Shown here one piece after another: positions 12,391 to 25,791 of a stretch of 64,000 bases of DNA (positions are counted from its first letter, which is position 1; each line of letters starts with the position of its first letter). Origin of the DNA: Pyrocephalus nanus. Its lineage: Eukaryota; Chordata; Aves; Passeriformes; Tyrannidae. A program made the translations under genes and the position numbers. The notes below the pieces were generated by a model that was given only the letters and a program-made list of their open reading frames with translations, did no database searches and was not told the origin of the DNA. The DNA is taken from contig CM076260.1 in NCBI GenBank assembly GCA_038380795.1, positions 4,687,533 to 4,751,532 on the forward strand, read 5' to 3'.

Positions 12391-13475
12391 CTGACAAAAC
12401 ACAGCTGATATGAAATTTAATGTTTTAAGGGACTGTTTTAAGACTAGTAGACTGAAGAATTTATATCTCCAGTTTGTGGTGGAATTTTATGGAGATCCTC
12501 CGAAGGAAAAGTTCTTCCAGTTGCAGATGTTGTTTCAAAACCAGATGTGCAACCACTAGAATAATTGAATGTAGGTCATGCTGTTCACCAAATAATTTTG
12601 CCTCCTATATCTGCCTTACTGAGTGAAATATGCACGTGCACTGCTGATATTTCAGGAAGTCTGGGTAAACAGAGATGCCTTAAGATGCCTGTTTAAAATC
12701 ACCACCTTCATTCTCAGCTATATTAGTTGGGAATTAAAATGTGGAGATCAGGATTTTTCAGGATCACGTCTGATACTAGACTCTAGTTATTTCCATTGCA
12801 ACATTGTCAGCAAATCTGGAAAACAGCTGGAAGCCAGTCCAGGAAAATATCGTGTTTTAGTAATGTGTTGCTATGTAAATATCACCTCATTGTGCAAAAT
12901 TTAAACCATCCTCTTCCTGAAAATCTTAGAAGTATTTGCCCTGCACAGGAAAAAAACCCCAAACTGTTGGAATAGCCCAAATGAGAAACAACTGATCCAA
13001 CTGAAACCAGCTGGCTCTTGTCTGCCTAATGAGAAGGTAGTTTAGGGTAACTTCCTAGATATAGAAACATTATATTGCCATCAAACATTACAAAAGTTTG
13101 TGCTGGGGGTGTATGTTTGGAAAGCTTTAGACAAAAATCAGGCTCTGATGCATAAACACACATTGCATAAGGAAATAACAGCTCCTGAGAGCCGAAGGCA
13201 TGAATGAGTTGATATGCCTTCCCAAATGAAGGCCACTATTTTTTTTCTCCATGCATCCTACCATATTATGATTTAAATATGCTCCCTCTTGCTGTTGAAA
13301 TGTCAGCCAAGAAAACTTCATTTTTGACTAGTTGATGTACTTGTCTTCTTGTAAATGTGGATCCCACAGACACTACCTAACCTCATGGGAGTAATTTCGA
13401 TAAGTGCCCTGTGCAAACATAATGCAGTAGAATCACGATACACTTATTCATACCAGGGACCTGGGGAGCAGCACT
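12391..13475. other. unique non-coding sequence
   Basis: No gene, RNA or interspersed repeat recognised. Open frames at 12623-12904 (plus) and 13127-13321 (minus) have no domain features. Confidence 0.45.
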
Positions 13476-13985
13476 ATCACAAAGTCACGGAGTCATCTAG
13501 GTTGGAAAAGACCTCTCAGATTATTGAGGCCAACTCTTAACCTAACACTGCAAAGTCCACCCCTAAACCGTATCCTCAAGTGCCATATCCACGTGTTCTT
13601 TGAACATCTCCAGGGATGGTGACTCCACTACTTCCCTGAGCAGCCGGTTCTAATGCCTGACTAACCTTTTGGTGAAGAAATTGCTCCTAATATCCAATCT
13701 AAACCTCCCCTGCTGCAATTTGAGGCTGTTTCCTCTCATCCTACGGTTCATTACATGGGAAAAGAGACCGACCCCCACCTGGCTCCACCCTCCTGTCAGG
13801 GAGCTGTAGAGTGAGAAGGTCCCCCCAAACCTCCTTTTCTCCATGCTGAGCCCCCCACAGGTCCCTCAGCTGTCCTTCATCAGACTTGTGCTCCAGAGTC
13901 TTCCCCCTTCCATTGCCCTTCTCTGAACAAGCTCAATCCCAGGCTCCAGGTCAGTCTCATCATCCCACCCTCAGTGGGAAAGGGC
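13476..13985 (-). mobile_element. CR1: CR1 LINE, ~510-base 3' segment
   Basis: Reverse CR1 of the 'ggtggagtcaccatccctggag' subfamily. On the plus strand it reads TCATCTAGGTTGGAAAAGAC (13491), then 'cccctaaaccgtatcctcaagtgccatatccacgtg', 'ggtgactccacta', 'cctaatatccaatctaaacctcccctgc' and 'tgtttcctctcatcct'. It then continues through 'caccctcctgtcagggagctgtagag', 'ctccatgctgagcccccc' and 'ccattgcccttctctgaacaagctcaa'. It therefore extends well upstream of the usual truncation point into the region just after the end of ORF2. The 3' microsatellite is reduced to the CACAAAGTCACGGAGTC text. Confidence 0.95.
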
Positions 13986-14010
13986 ACACATTTTTCTGGT
14001 AAGTTCTTCT

Positions 14011-14044
14011 GTTTTGTTTTGTTTTGTTGCCTTTTTTTTTTTTT
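14011..14044. repeat. (GTTTT)n and poly-T tract
   Basis: Several TTTTG units followed by a T run, just beyond the truncated 5' side of the preceding CR1 copy. Simple repeat. Confidence 0.8.
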
Positions 14045-14800
14045 AAAGATGGGCATTCCGATAATATGAACATGTGTGGAGATATCCAGACATAGGGCTC
14101 ACGCCTGGGAGCTGGATTTTTCAGTTGCTGCTAGTGGGGTGGTCGAGAGAATATGGTAAACACAGTCCATCCCCTGACTCTCCCCACACAAATGAGTCTG
14201 AATCTCATATCTCGGAAAGCTGGCTCCATAAACAGTGGATACTTTAAAACTATCTGTGGTAAAGTTAGATTATCAATGAGAAACTTTAAACCTCTAAGAC
14301 TGCTACTTGACAATTTGTCACTCAACTTCAGCAAAACTATAGGGGAAAAGCACAATGAATTAATGAATAGCAACAAATCCCCATGACAACATGTTACTTC
14401 ATTAAAATTTTATCAGCATTCTTCCTAGGGAAAGCATGCCTTCTGTTCTACGCTGAGCTTCTTCTACAGTGTTTTACAGACAATTCACAGCATTCTGGCG
14501 CTTCAAAATTAGTTCCTGTGGAGAGTGAGCTACACACAGACTCTAGATTGTGTCACACAGCGATCTCCTGGGTGCCATGATGAAGTTTTGCCTACATTTT
14601 TTGTGTGTATCTTATGCCTTAAACATTAATCAAGCATTTCCCAATTGCTTTCTTTGAGAATAGGTTAATTAGCTGCAAATGCATCTCTGTGTTAATTTTC
14701 AGCAAATGCATTAAACTTCATTTCATAAATATTTTCCTAGCAAGCAAAGGGGAGCTTTGAAAGGAAAATGTTTTCATTGCTTTCGCTGGGAGTCTATCGT
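14045..14800. other. unique non-coding sequence, possibly conserved
   Basis: No gene is recognised. The portion from about 14590 to 14790 has homeodomain and POU-like AT-rich words (GGTTAATTAGCTGC, CAGCAAATGCATTAA) and no simple repeats. It could be a conserved enhancer-like element, but no comparison could be made. Confidence 0.3.
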
Positions 14801-14802
14801 AT

Positions 14803-14845
14803 TCCTTTTTTTTCCTTTTTTTTGTTTCTTTTTTTTGTGTGTGTG
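14803..14845. repeat. T-rich and (GT)n simple repeat
   Basis: Alternating T runs with C and G interruptions ending in GTGTGTGTGG. A short (AAT)n stretch follows at 14909-14925. Confidence 0.8.
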
Positions 14846-15690
14846 GAGATCCATAAAACATACCTATTGGTGTTCAGTGTATTTCTCAGTCTGAATGTAA
14901 GTAAAGAAAAGAATAATAATAATAAAAATGGTAGCTAGATACTCTAAGCTTCCCAGTATAATCTTAGGATTTGATAAAAAAGAATTCCTCTGCTCAGAAA
15001 CACTGAATATATTTACTTGGAAATTAAAATTCTTTTAAAGAATAGAAAAAGCCACATAGATCATGAAAAAGAGACTGAAATTACTCTTAAAAATAAATAA
15101 TAGCTTATAGGTATATCATGAACCTATCCTGGTTAAATTAAAAACCTTTCCCTCAGACTATTGCAGTCCAATTACATACTGCGTATATTTGGCTCTAGAA
15201 ACACCTAACATGAAAATATCTGTTCCCCAAAATTTTTTTAGCCAAACAGATTTAGGATTCAAAAGCTTCAGGGAAGGAAATTCATCCCTAGTTTTTCACT
15301 CCTGAACTAAGGTGTTTGACACAGGGATTAGGGTGTTGAAGTGAGCTGCTAAACTCCTGTTTTGTTTCTTTTTCAATCAGTTAGGCAGGAGGAGGCAGAA
15401 TTATGCTGTAAGATTTCTGTGTCAGATGGAAAATATTAGGGGAAAAAAAAAGTTTCTTTAGCATTAGATAGTTATTTTCTACAAACTATAAACATTGCAA
15501 AAAGAAGACACCACAACCTCCTACTTCCAGCCAAATGCCTGAACTGCACATTGTCTCCTTATGGGCCCATGGATCTTGCCAGTCTTGAGCAGATGTGTTT
15601 GGAATATTACAGTAATGAAAGAATTCTGTTTGGATGTTGAAACTGTAGTCATAACCACCCCACAGCCCAGGAAACCCTACAAACAAGATC

Positions 15691-15884
15691 CACCAGCACA
15701 GGCTGCCCAGAGAAGCTGTGGCTGCTGCATCCTTGGAAGTGTTCAAGGCCAGGTTGGATGGGGACTGAAGCAACCTGGTCTAGTGGAAGGTGTCCCTGCC
15801 CATGGCAGGGTGGTTGGAACGAGATGATCTTTAAGGTCTCTTCCAACCCTAAACATTCAATGTTTCTTTGATTCTATGATTCTT
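15691..15884 (+). mobile_element. CR1: CR1 LINE 3' end
   Basis: Forward CR1 3' end starting in 'ccagcacaggctgcccagagaagctgtgg'. It keeps 'ccttggaagtgttcaaggccagg', 'cctggtctagtggaaggtgtccctgcccatggcagggtgg', 'gagatgatctttaaggtctcttccaaccc' and the terminal ATTCTATGATTCT. Low divergence; same subfamily as the copy at 12066 but on the opposite strand. Confidence 0.95.
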
Positions 15885-15974
15885 CTACATGACTGATCTA
15901 ACCACTTGGCTGTTATGCTGAACATTCTTACCCTGTAATTTTTTTTTAAATTGAATTCGTTGCAGTCTTAGTAA

Positions 15975-16045
15975 GAGGCTTGATTCTGAGCAAGCTTACC
16001 AATGTAAATCTCTCAGGTGACTGAGTGGAATGAGTATTTTCACCT
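15975..16045 (+). repeat. possible second copy of the ancient repeat at 11481
   Basis: Starts with the identical 15 bases GAGGCTTGATTCTGA, then 'caagcttaccaatgtaaatctc', which fits the same 'ctgatct...gtgtaaat' pattern. Only the first 15 bases match exactly, so common origin is likely but not shown. Confidence 0.35.
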
Positions 16046-18720
16046 TGAACATGAGCCTTTCTTTGAAAATGAGTCTAGGTGGGCAGGACCAGTGCAGCAA
16101 AGCCAAGGCCCTAGCAGGCATTTCCCACAGAAACACCTGATTATACAGTGAAACTTATTTTGTGAAATGTAAGTGCCACTAGAACCTTTCCTTAGGTCAC
16201 ACCTCTGAAGAAAGGCCTTAATTTCATTTCAATGACACATAAGATCCCATGACATGCTCCAGATAACACAAAAACCAGGTAATAGATGTCACAATGGTTA
16301 GTAAGTGTCTGCATCTTGGTGGGGGACACTAGTGTTCACTGAAGAATTGTTTCTCTCCATCCACTCTTTACCTTTTTGTGTGTGTGTTTAGATTTTTTTA
16401 CCACCCATCTGCAATCTAGCTAAACCAACATATTTATAGAGAGATCATCTTCCTATGCAGAGTATTTAGTAAGAGAAATATAGTGCAATCTTACTTCTTT
16501 CATTGACGTCTGTGAGCTCTGGGAAAGGTTCTGTAGAAGTCTCTTATAAGATCTTGGTAGATGAACATGGAAAGAAGTATTGACTCAGTAAATTAAGGAA
16601 ACTGAGATATGTCTTCTCTGAAGTACAGCTTGAATAGTAGTGTTTCCTCAACCATACTTCTGCACGGTTTTAGTTTATTACATTTCATGAGATCTCACCC
16701 CATGACTCATTTTAAATTAACAAATCCAGGCCCAGCGTTTCACAGACCCCTTTATAACTCTTCTAATCTTAACAAATGAAACACAGGACAACACCACACT
16801 TCTGCCCAAAGAGATCTCCTTGTCCTTTTCATGCAATTCTTTCTCCTTCTCCGCTGTTCTCGTTTCCCTTTCCACTCAAGAAAGGATGGGCATTAGACAA
16901 GTTAGGATGTCTGGTAGTTGTACGCTCTTATGGCACAATCAAGAAGAAGTTCTAAAGCTCCAATATCTACTTGTTACTTCCCAGACTTGTTTACTGGGAC
17001 CCCCATGTTTATTTTGTCACAGTTGGATAAAGACTCAAGTACCTCATCATTATGGTTTTTGGCAGCCTATGGACAATAGGATGGTCATCTGCAAATGTGT
17101 CTTTCCGTATTGCTTATCAAACAGGTTGGCCTTAGACAAATGTTTATCAACACCTCTCTACTTCATCAGTAGCTCCCATTCTTTTCAGCTTCAGCAGTCC
17201 CAGTACAGACACATCATCCCTTTTTCTGCAATACTTGCACCAAGCCTAAGAATGTAAAAGGTAGCTGCTGCTACTACATGGCAGCAATTTTCAGAAATAC
17301 AGGCAATGCCAGGTTGCAGCCAGGAGGAAGTTGAATATGATGCCCTTGATGCACATGGATTTAATGATACTTCAGGGCTGAGCAAGCTGTGGCATGAGTG
17401 CCAAAGACCGTGGTGAGCAGATTTCCAGTGGCATGCAGCAGTGTCAGGAGCTGAGAGCTGTGGTACTCGGGGACACACCTCAGTGGGAGGCAGGTGATAT
17501 CAGGCTGCCAAGCTCCCTTGTTACCTTGCTGTCATGCAGACAACAAGAAACAGGACAAGGGAACTGGCAGCCAATCTCCTGTTGAAAGGCAGGATCTCCT
17601 GGTGTGTATCTTTTGGCAGAAATATCTTCAAGTTTGGGTAAAAACTCTGGTCACGGACATGACCTCTGCAAGACTGCCAGACTTCTAAATACAACAGATT
17701 TCTCTAGAACACTGTAGATCTAAACCCAAGCCCATGTTTGTGTGAAATATCTAGCAAAGTTTGGCCAGACAATAGGACTAAATCATCAGTCTGAAATTAC
17801 AGCTATAATTACCCATAACCAAAGCCAAACAGTGTGTTATTCTTGGAGAAAGCAGAGGGAGAGCTATTTCCTTTCTTCTCCTCCTTTCTTTTTCCACTTC
17901 TGAAGACATCAGTAACTTGTGAATTAAAAATCAAGGGGAGGTGGCTTTGAGCAGGATTCAGATAAAGCCGTCGTGGGGAGCATGTGGTGCTATTTAAGTT
18001 CCCTCTGAACTCTGCCTGCCTGTCTCTGTCCTGTAGTCTTTTTGAGGCAGCTTTTGTTAAAGGCAAGTCATGCCAATCAATCCTGGCAGGTGGTCTTTTT
18101 AGTTCCAGGTGTTGACAACAGGTATTTACTTTGGTCTCCTATACCCTGTATCACAAAGGGAGGTGGTGAATTCAGCATTCATTGGCAGAAAGATGATAGA
18201 TGACATTTGCTGGCTCAACATTCTTCATGTGACCACCTCCAACAGCTGTTATTCCAGTTCATGTGCTTATTGCTAAGGAGTGACTACAGATTAAGGACTT
18301 GGAAATTCACTGTCCTGTTCAGAGTGGTCTGCCCACCAACATCCACACCTCAAGGAAATACTGGATTCCCTGGTTCTTCGTGCTTTGCTATAAGGAAGCT
18401 TTTCATTCAGCCTCTTTTAATTTACCCCTGAGTTTTTAATGATTTGCACTCTATTTTCATCTTAGTAATTTTTATAGAAATCTGATGGTGAATTAGAAAC
18501 AGCTGCATCCCTTGCAGACATTTCCTAAAAACTACAAGATGCTTAGGAAGAATCTCTTTGCCAGTGTCTAGGAAAGAGCCACTGGGGATAGATATATACT
18601 TGTGTACCTTTATTAAAATAAATTAATTATATCTGAGAGCATGAAATTATCTCAGTGCCTGATCTTTTTTTATTTTTCTCTTTGCCTTTCATATGCTGTG
18701 TCCTGTGTATGCCACATGGA
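16046..18720. other. unique non-coding sequence
   Basis: No gene or interspersed repeat recognised over about 2.7 kb. A 145-codon open frame at 16820-17257 (plus) has no signal peptide, domain or splice-flanked structure that I can identify, and is probably chance. Confidence 0.45.
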
Positions 18721-18860
18721 TTCCAATGGAATAGAACAGTTCACTAGGAAGGGGCCTAAAATGATAATTCAGTCCAACTAGATGAGCTGATGTTCAAAAA
18801 AGGCTTGAACCTGAGCTGGATGGTTTCCCTTATAATTTCATTAGCAAAATGACCCATTTG
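18721..18860 (-). mobile_element. CR1: probable old CR1 fragment
   Basis: The plus strand reads 'aacagttcactaggaaggggcctaaaatgataattcagtccaact', which resembles older CR1 3' ends of the form 'ttggaagggacctacaatgatcatctagtccaact'. It then decays beyond recognition. Much more diverged than the other CR1 copies. Confidence 0.45.
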
Positions 18861-21800
18861 GGCCCTTTTCCCTGCAGGCTGTGTGAGGCATTACATTTTA
18901 AACAAAATTCATCAAGAATTTTGTCATCTTTAAGCACTAGACCAAATAACACTATTTTTTGTGGTTGTTTTTTATCTCTTTTACAGTATGGTTAACGTTC
19001 CTGTATCGACTATCCAGAGAGGGGAAGAACTCATTGAAATAGCTGCAAACACACTGAAAGGCTTCCTCTAAAATGGAAAAGTGTTTTGACTTTTTGCATT
19101 TTATTCTCAAAGAGAGGTCTTTTATCGACGCCAGCTCAGCACCTTGGAGAGAAAAAGGATAGCTTGAAAAAGGCTTTTAAACCCTGAGGTTGGCTGAAGG
19201 TTTTTTTTTCTTTTCCCTAGACTTTGTAAACACTTTTCTCTGTAAAAGTAATGCACATAATTGTGGGATCTTCCATCTTTTTATAAGCAATATGGTCTAA
19301 GTATTACAAATCTAAGGAGAAAAAAAAAGGTTTCTATTTGTGTCTTTTTTCTTTCTTTTCCTCTGTTTTTGGATGGAAGTTACCCAGTTAGGGAATAAAT
19401 GCAGAACACAAAGATGTCATTTTCTTTCTTAAACAAGGTCAGTATCCTGACAATAAGGGCACTTTAAAAGCTTTCTATTGTACATGTGTTCATGGGGGAG
19501 AAGGAGCTGATCAATGTCCTTTCAGGTTTGCAGGTTTCTTTTTAGGACCTTTCTGTGGTTGCTGTTTTTTTTCCCCTTCTTTTTTCCCCCTTGTTAAAAG
19601 TGAGCTAAATATTTTATTTTCTAAGGAGGAAATAAAACATCAGTTACGTTGCCATATTTTAGCAAGCAAAATGATTCTGCTCCTGCTCTGGATTCAGGTT
19701 TTTGTCTTTTACTTTCCATAGGTGAGAAATGTCTCAGCAATATTGTAACAAAAAAAAATCTGGTTACTTGCTTTACAGGCACACATAAGACCCCCTGATC
19801 TGAAAACTATGAGGAAAGACTACAGTTTTATTGAAGTAGAGAATCCATAACATGAGCACTTTCAGTCATTTTAAATTACTGATAGTTTAAAACTTCTCTC
19901 AGTAAACCAGCAACACAAAAATACTCCTAAGAAGTATTTTATGGTATTGATTGCATAAGTGCTATTGTTTAAAGGATCACCTTTTCTTAGGAGCAGTCAC
20001 ATTACTATTATCAAAATATGCTGAACTGACTCAAAAGGTAACAATTGAGAAAATAATATGACCAATGCACAGAGAATAATAATAATACTGCAGATGTTGG
20101 TGGTGATCTTTCCTTAGAAAAGGGAAGGTTGCTGCACTGTTTGGATATGCAGAGCTGTGAAGTACTTTATATGATTAGGTGTGAAATTTTTGGAAGTGCC
20201 ACACTTAGAAGAAAAAATGTCAGTTGTTTCTAAATAAACTTTTGCTCTTAATTCTGCTTGAAAACCCTCCAGCCCCGCAAACCAGTAATGGATAAATGTC
20301 TCCATCCAGTCTGGGCCTTACCCAGACAATCATCCAGCTCAAACCTGGATTAAACTAGTTCAGCAGAAGCTGAAGTCCTTGCTGGGGCTGTGTGGAATGG
20401 CTCACGTGCTTAAAGTCAAGTCCTTTTCTCAGGGTTTGCTGAAACAGTCTCAAAATCAGTCTAAAAAAGCTTAAGATGCCTTAGCCCTGCCAACCCTCAG
20501 ACAGGTACAGGTGTGACATATGATCCCAGTGCAGTGGCACACGGGGCAGTCCAAGGATGGAGCTGTACTTCTCCTGCTCCATCTCTTCAAGGTACTTATA
20601 ACAGTACTTTAACATAATTTTGATGCCGATTTCATTACTGTGTTTAAAGGAAGATCAATGTAAATGTATGATATCAGCTACCTCATATAAAAGGCTTTTA
20701 TATAAGCAGGTGGTTTTGGACCTTGCCTCCAGCTATGCCTTTTGATCATTTAGAAGGCTACTGATGTACCCCAGGCAACTTACGTAAAACAGTTATTTGT
20801 ACTCATTTAATGCTATACCTTTAAACACCCCTTTAATCTATTTGCAGCTGTAAAAGGCTCACAGTATGGAAATGTTTTAAAGGAGTAGGCTTAACTTCCA
20901 CAATTAGGCTGGATTTTAAAAATTTTTTCCGGATAGAAATCTTGCCCTCTTTCTTCAACCTATGCAATAACATGCACATGCAGTCATACACACTTACCTG
21001 CTCTGAGAAAATCTCTAAGCAGAAGCTCCTATGTCAGAGGTGGATGACAAAGAATTGGTTAAGAACTGCAGGAATTTGTATGTCTGTCCCAGTAAGTGCA
21101 TTTCAGTGTTTCAGACAATTCTGGAAACCTGTTTGCTGTTGTGCCTGAGAAACAAAACCAGAGAGAAAATGGATGAACTTGTTTAATCACATAAATGAAG
21201 AACAAAATCACTGGACTGTCTTTTCTCAGTGGTTTGCAAACCTTGGGCCAAACTTACCCTTGACATAAGTGAGGAATCTGGGGTCTGAGCTTTCACTTTT
21301 GGCCTTGTTATTAATTGTTTGATATTGTTTGGCAGATGGAGTTTATCCACAGTAATAAGGAATAAGCAAAAATTCTCATTTTTTAATGATAATTGTAATC
21401 AAATTTCATTTTTAGTAAAGTCCAGGTGAAATGTGAGAGCACTTAATGCAGGTTAATAATGTAATTTTCATATGTGCTGTGTGCTCATGTGTTCTCTGCA
21501 GTGATCAGCAATAAATGCACAGAGCAAATCCATTTTACTAATACCTGTAATTGCTTCCGAAGGTTCTGGTGTTTTAGTCTGTCAAACCAGCCATAGAAAG
21601 ACAATTAGATACCAGTTAACACATTTACTCTTCTTATTGTTTTTTTGATAGCAACCATCATAAAACAATAAAAGCATTCCTTCTCTATAATGATATTCTG
21701 GGGATCCAGGTGTTCTGCATGTTAGAACAAAATTACTACCTTTTCTAAATAAAAGCTTTGCATAACACTGTGGCAGCAGAAGGTAGAAGGCATGTAAGAA

Positions 21801-22178
21801 ATTAATTACATGATCATATATAATTTTCCCCTTTGGATTCATTTGTGGAAGCCACACATGTATCTATGCACACACACATGAATGCACTTGCCTCTTTCAC
21901 CTGCACAGTGGTGTAATCCCCAAGCAGACCCATTTCTGCAGTTTTGGATGTACAAAAACCAAACAGGGACACCTGTGTGTAAAACAGCTGTAGAGCTTCC
22001 CTTCTTAAATAGTCACTTTCTTTTAAAATTAAATTTCTAAGGGAGAGATGACATCAAACCCTAAATGGCCATTTTTCTCCCCATTGATTGTGAAGGAAGT
22101 CTGGTATGGTTTTACCTGAAGGTGTTTGTTCTGTTGACATTTAATGTGATGTAAGGTGAATCTTATTCTTTCTACTCC
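18861..22178. other. unique non-coding sequence
   Basis: About 3.3 kb with no recognised gene or interspersed repeat. There are T-rich tracts near 19200, 19345 and 19566. The stretch around 18985-19165 contains several CpGs (AACGTT, TATCGAC, ATCGACGCC) in an otherwise CpG-poor region and might be conserved. Confidence 0.4.
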
Positions 22179-22198
22179 TTTTTTTTTTTTTTTTTTTT
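22179..22198. repeat. 20-base poly-T tract
   Basis: Uninterrupted T run in unique sequence; it is responsible for the lysine-rich stretch in the minus-strand open frame across it. Confidence 0.9.
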
Positions 22199-24279
22199 CA
22201 AAATTCAGGACAGAAAAGTTGTTCTGAATTGCTACTTTTTTTATTACTGTAAATACTGATATAAGAAAATAATTTTGATGAGCAGAATAAACTTCATCCT
22301 GAGAGCTGAGAGGAATTTCTGCTTCTAATTCTTCTATCTGAAAGCTCTTATTCACTGTTCTGATGACTAAAACCCTTCTATTTTCCTAAATTTATAATGG
22401 AACCTTTCTATCCACTGAACCTTCTTTGCCTGTAAAAAAGTTTTATCTTATATTTCATGGCTTATTTAATTTATTTCTCCCCAATTCTCAAGTTTTCATC
22501 AGAATCAGAGACAAGATCAGAAATATAAATTGATTAAAAGCTGTTTAGCAATGTGAAAGGGTGCCTAATAGAAAATAAAAGCAAAATTGTACAATCTGAC
22601 TGCGAGAGAATTAGAAAAGAAATGAAAGCAGTGCAAAACAATTTGTATCGAGTCAAAAGAAAAAAGTGGAGTAAGTTGTGAAGATGGGTTGAAGCCAAAG
22701 GCAAGAAGGGGAACATATTGTTCACCTGAGTCTCCACCCAGGTTCAGTGAATCTTCTTTGCTCAGATGTACATAACCTTCACAATGGATCTGCTTTCTAG
22801 AGCATCCTTGTTATTGGGTCAAACCTAATCCAAACCTGATCTGCCACAGGTTTGCTTGTTGAATTTGTCAGAGAAAATTGTTCTCAGCTCTAAAAGAAGT
22901 AACTGAATCTAATTGGTAATTTTTTTTGTTGTTTTTCTTTAACTTCCATCTGAGAGCTGGAACATGTTAATGATTTAGTTTGTAATAACATTTTTATCTT
23001 GGAAATGTATAGATTGTATGATTTATAACCACACTGTGATAGAAAATAGATTACTTATGGCTAAACTATATGCACGTACATGTTTATAAAAAACAATATA
23101 TGTATGAAAAAATCATAAAAATCTCTTTTTGTATTCACATTGGCTTCTCTTGACAATCTGTAAGGGGCTTCAAGAATTACTGCCTCAATAACTCTTTTAT
23201 CTTTCTTCCCCTGTGTGACTTTGACCCAGACATCTTCCCTTTCACCCCAGCTCTTCCTTCTTGTTTCTTCACTGTTGCATTAAATAAATCAGCATCCCAT
23301 CACCCTTAACTATATTCTTTTTGATTTTGAACAGCTCACTCCTGTCAGTTCCCATCTCACAGCCCTGACTGCTGTTTCACCATGTTCCTGTCACCTTGCA
23401 ATATTCACATGCATAACCTGCACCAGTAATTCCTGCTCCTTCCCTGGAGCTGGAGGTTTTGCCATGAAGCTCAGAAATCCCTGTGTCTTTGTCCAGCTTT
23501 CTACGTATTTTTCTGTATGATCTTTCATGGCTCAAGCTCTCTGCTTACAGGATTAAGGAGAAATGAGTGTGTGATTTATTAGTATTTCCAGCTGTCCAGA
23601 GCACAGTTTGTTCTCTTACACTGGGCAAGCAGATCTTGTCTGTGGTCTGTAAAATCTATAGCAGCACTTTCTGTCAGGGAAAGGAGCATTCAACAGCAAA
23701 GAGCCTCTGATGATTGAGGCCAGAAACTTCCAAACATCTGAATCCTGACATTTAGCAATTAACATGATACAACTCCTCCAAAACTATTTAAAATGTTGGT
23801 CTTCACAACCATTACACTCCGAACCCAATAGGCTCCTCTGAGAGCTCTCTTTGCACCTCTGCCCAGCTGTTTCTCATAAGAAAAGCCAATTATTTTTAGC
23901 TTTGCTCTCACAAAAATCCCCTCTCATATTATAGAAATCATGTGTAAGAACTATCCTTTAATTAGTGCAAAAGGGATTGAAACTTTTGGGTTTAAAGGTT
24001 GACAGGAGCAACTCATCTCATTTGTGGATCAACTATGCTGGGGACACAGAACATTTACTTATCTTCATCAGAATTAACTGAGGCCAAAATACCCTAACTG
24101 CTCAGCAAGGTCTGCATTCATAGAAACTAATGCCAGACACCTGAGGAGTTTACAAATGTCATGATTTTGTAAAATAGAGCACCTGGTTCGACTGATCTTT
24201 TGGCTGAAGGTCCATGAGTGAGAGCAAGGAAATTTGAATATTTGATGCTTTATCACAACATTTCTGTCTACCTCTGAAG
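22199..24279. other. unique non-coding sequence
   Basis: AT-rich sequence with no recognised gene, RNA or repeat family. Confidence 0.45.
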
Positions 24280-24430
24280 GAGACCTTTGAGTCTCTTTTT
24301 GCTTTCATTTTCCAGTTTGGAGAATGGGAATAATAACACTGAGTTCTGGATTGTGTTGCTGGACCTGTCAACAAATGCAGTTCAGACCCTTAAAGCAAAA
24401 CAGCTCAGTGCAAGGTTAAATATTGCTGTA
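24280..24430 (+). mobile_element. MIR: probable MIR-type SINE remnant
   Basis: Contains 'cattttccagtttggagaatgggaataataacact', matching the MIR middle block 'cagtttccccatctgtaaaatgggaataataacact'. Further on, 'cagacccttaaagcaaaacagctcagtgcaagg' fits the MIR 3' block 'gagacccttggatgaaaggcgctatataagtgcaaag'. The 5' tRNA-like part is not recognisable. Confidence 0.6.
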
Positions 24431-25760
24431 ATAAAGGAAACTGGTTGACAGTGATTGAGATATATAGATGTAAATAGATATGCAGAGAGATACATGTGCT
24501 TGACTGAAGAATGTAGAGAAGTGGGCATTAATTTTGTTATCCATTGTGTTAACATGGATAGATATATAAAGAAAAGGATTCACTGACCGCTGCAGTGAAG
24601 ATAGAAGAGATGCAAATTTACAAGCCAGTAATCAGATGCCACCTTCTGGTTCATGGAGAGAAGGAGAAAATCAATAGTCCCTATATAAATAAATCAGTCA
24701 GACTGATTTATGAATCCTTTCTGCAGTGTCCATATGTGCAGAGTGGGGTGTGACTTAGTTATTTTCTGTTTATCATCACTTAGCCACAGAACATCAGCAT
24801 ACTGACAACTGGAAAAGAGAGTCTCCACAAGGGACAAAGAAGGGGGAGGTAGGAAAAACAGAGAGAAAGAAGGAGAAGGAATAGTGGAGAAAGGACAGCT
24901 TTGTCCTGGAAAGTGAACACAGGTCATCCACAGCCCATAAGAGATCCCACAGTGCATCTTGCTGAGTCCCAGGAGCTGCTGAAGCGAGCTCAGAGTTTTT
25001 CAGAGCACTCCTTGCTCCCACTCCTGCCTGGGCATCCAGTTCAGCATCAGAAAAAAAGATAGGTACTAAAATAACACAGCCTCTCAAAATCAAGTGCAGT
25101 TCTGAAAGTGAACAAAACAAAAATACACACTTCCCCCCTCCCAAATAAAAGCAGTTTTTCTAATGCCTCCACTATTGTATCTCATTCTGTGAAAGAAATT
25201 AGAAACTCTTGGAACAAAACATCTGTTTGTGCTGTGTTAATTTAAAAGCTGAGAATGATAATTTCACTTTAAATACATTATTTATAAAAACTGATTTAAC
25301 TCTTGTCTAAGACTATACTGGGATTAAGAAAAAATATTTTAGAGGGACCATTTGTCATTATGCAATTATAAAATTTCAATAAATTAAAATAACATGCAGA
25401 ATCAAATTAATCCTCTCATAAATTTGAGCTAGCAACTCAGTCTTCTAACATAGGCAGGAGCAGAGCAAGGAATTGTTAAAACGTTTTTGAAGTAAAATAT
25501 TTTAAATCACACCTTATCAGGTATAGCTCAACAGATTATCTGCTGTATTCCCATTATAGTGACCATGCTAAAGAAAATAAGAACACATGCACCTTTGTCT
25601 TTACTGTCAAAATAACTGAAGCTGAACAAGAACAGGAATATTTTTTTGGTCAGGGTTTAAAAAAATTGTAGACTTTAAAACTGCATACATAGAATTGCTA
25701 ATTAACTTGCCAAAAGTAAGTATTTTTCCTTTCTGTGTTTTTTTTTCTTTGTTTTATTTT
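24431..25760. other. unique non-coding sequence
   Basis: No recognised gene or interspersed repeat. The overlapping minus-strand open frames at 24694-25144 have no domain features. Confidence 0.45.
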
Positions 25761-25791
25761 TAGTTTGTTTTGTTTTGTTTTGTTTTGTTTA
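25761..25791. repeat. (TTTTG)n microsatellite
   Basis: About five TTTTG units in a T-rich neighbourhood starting near 25736. The phenylalanine-rich open frame across it is an artefact. Confidence 0.9.

Noticed and set aside
16820..17257. 145-codon open frame, plus strand
   Set aside because: No family resemblance and no supporting signals; a frame of this length is expected by chance in 64 kb read in six frames.
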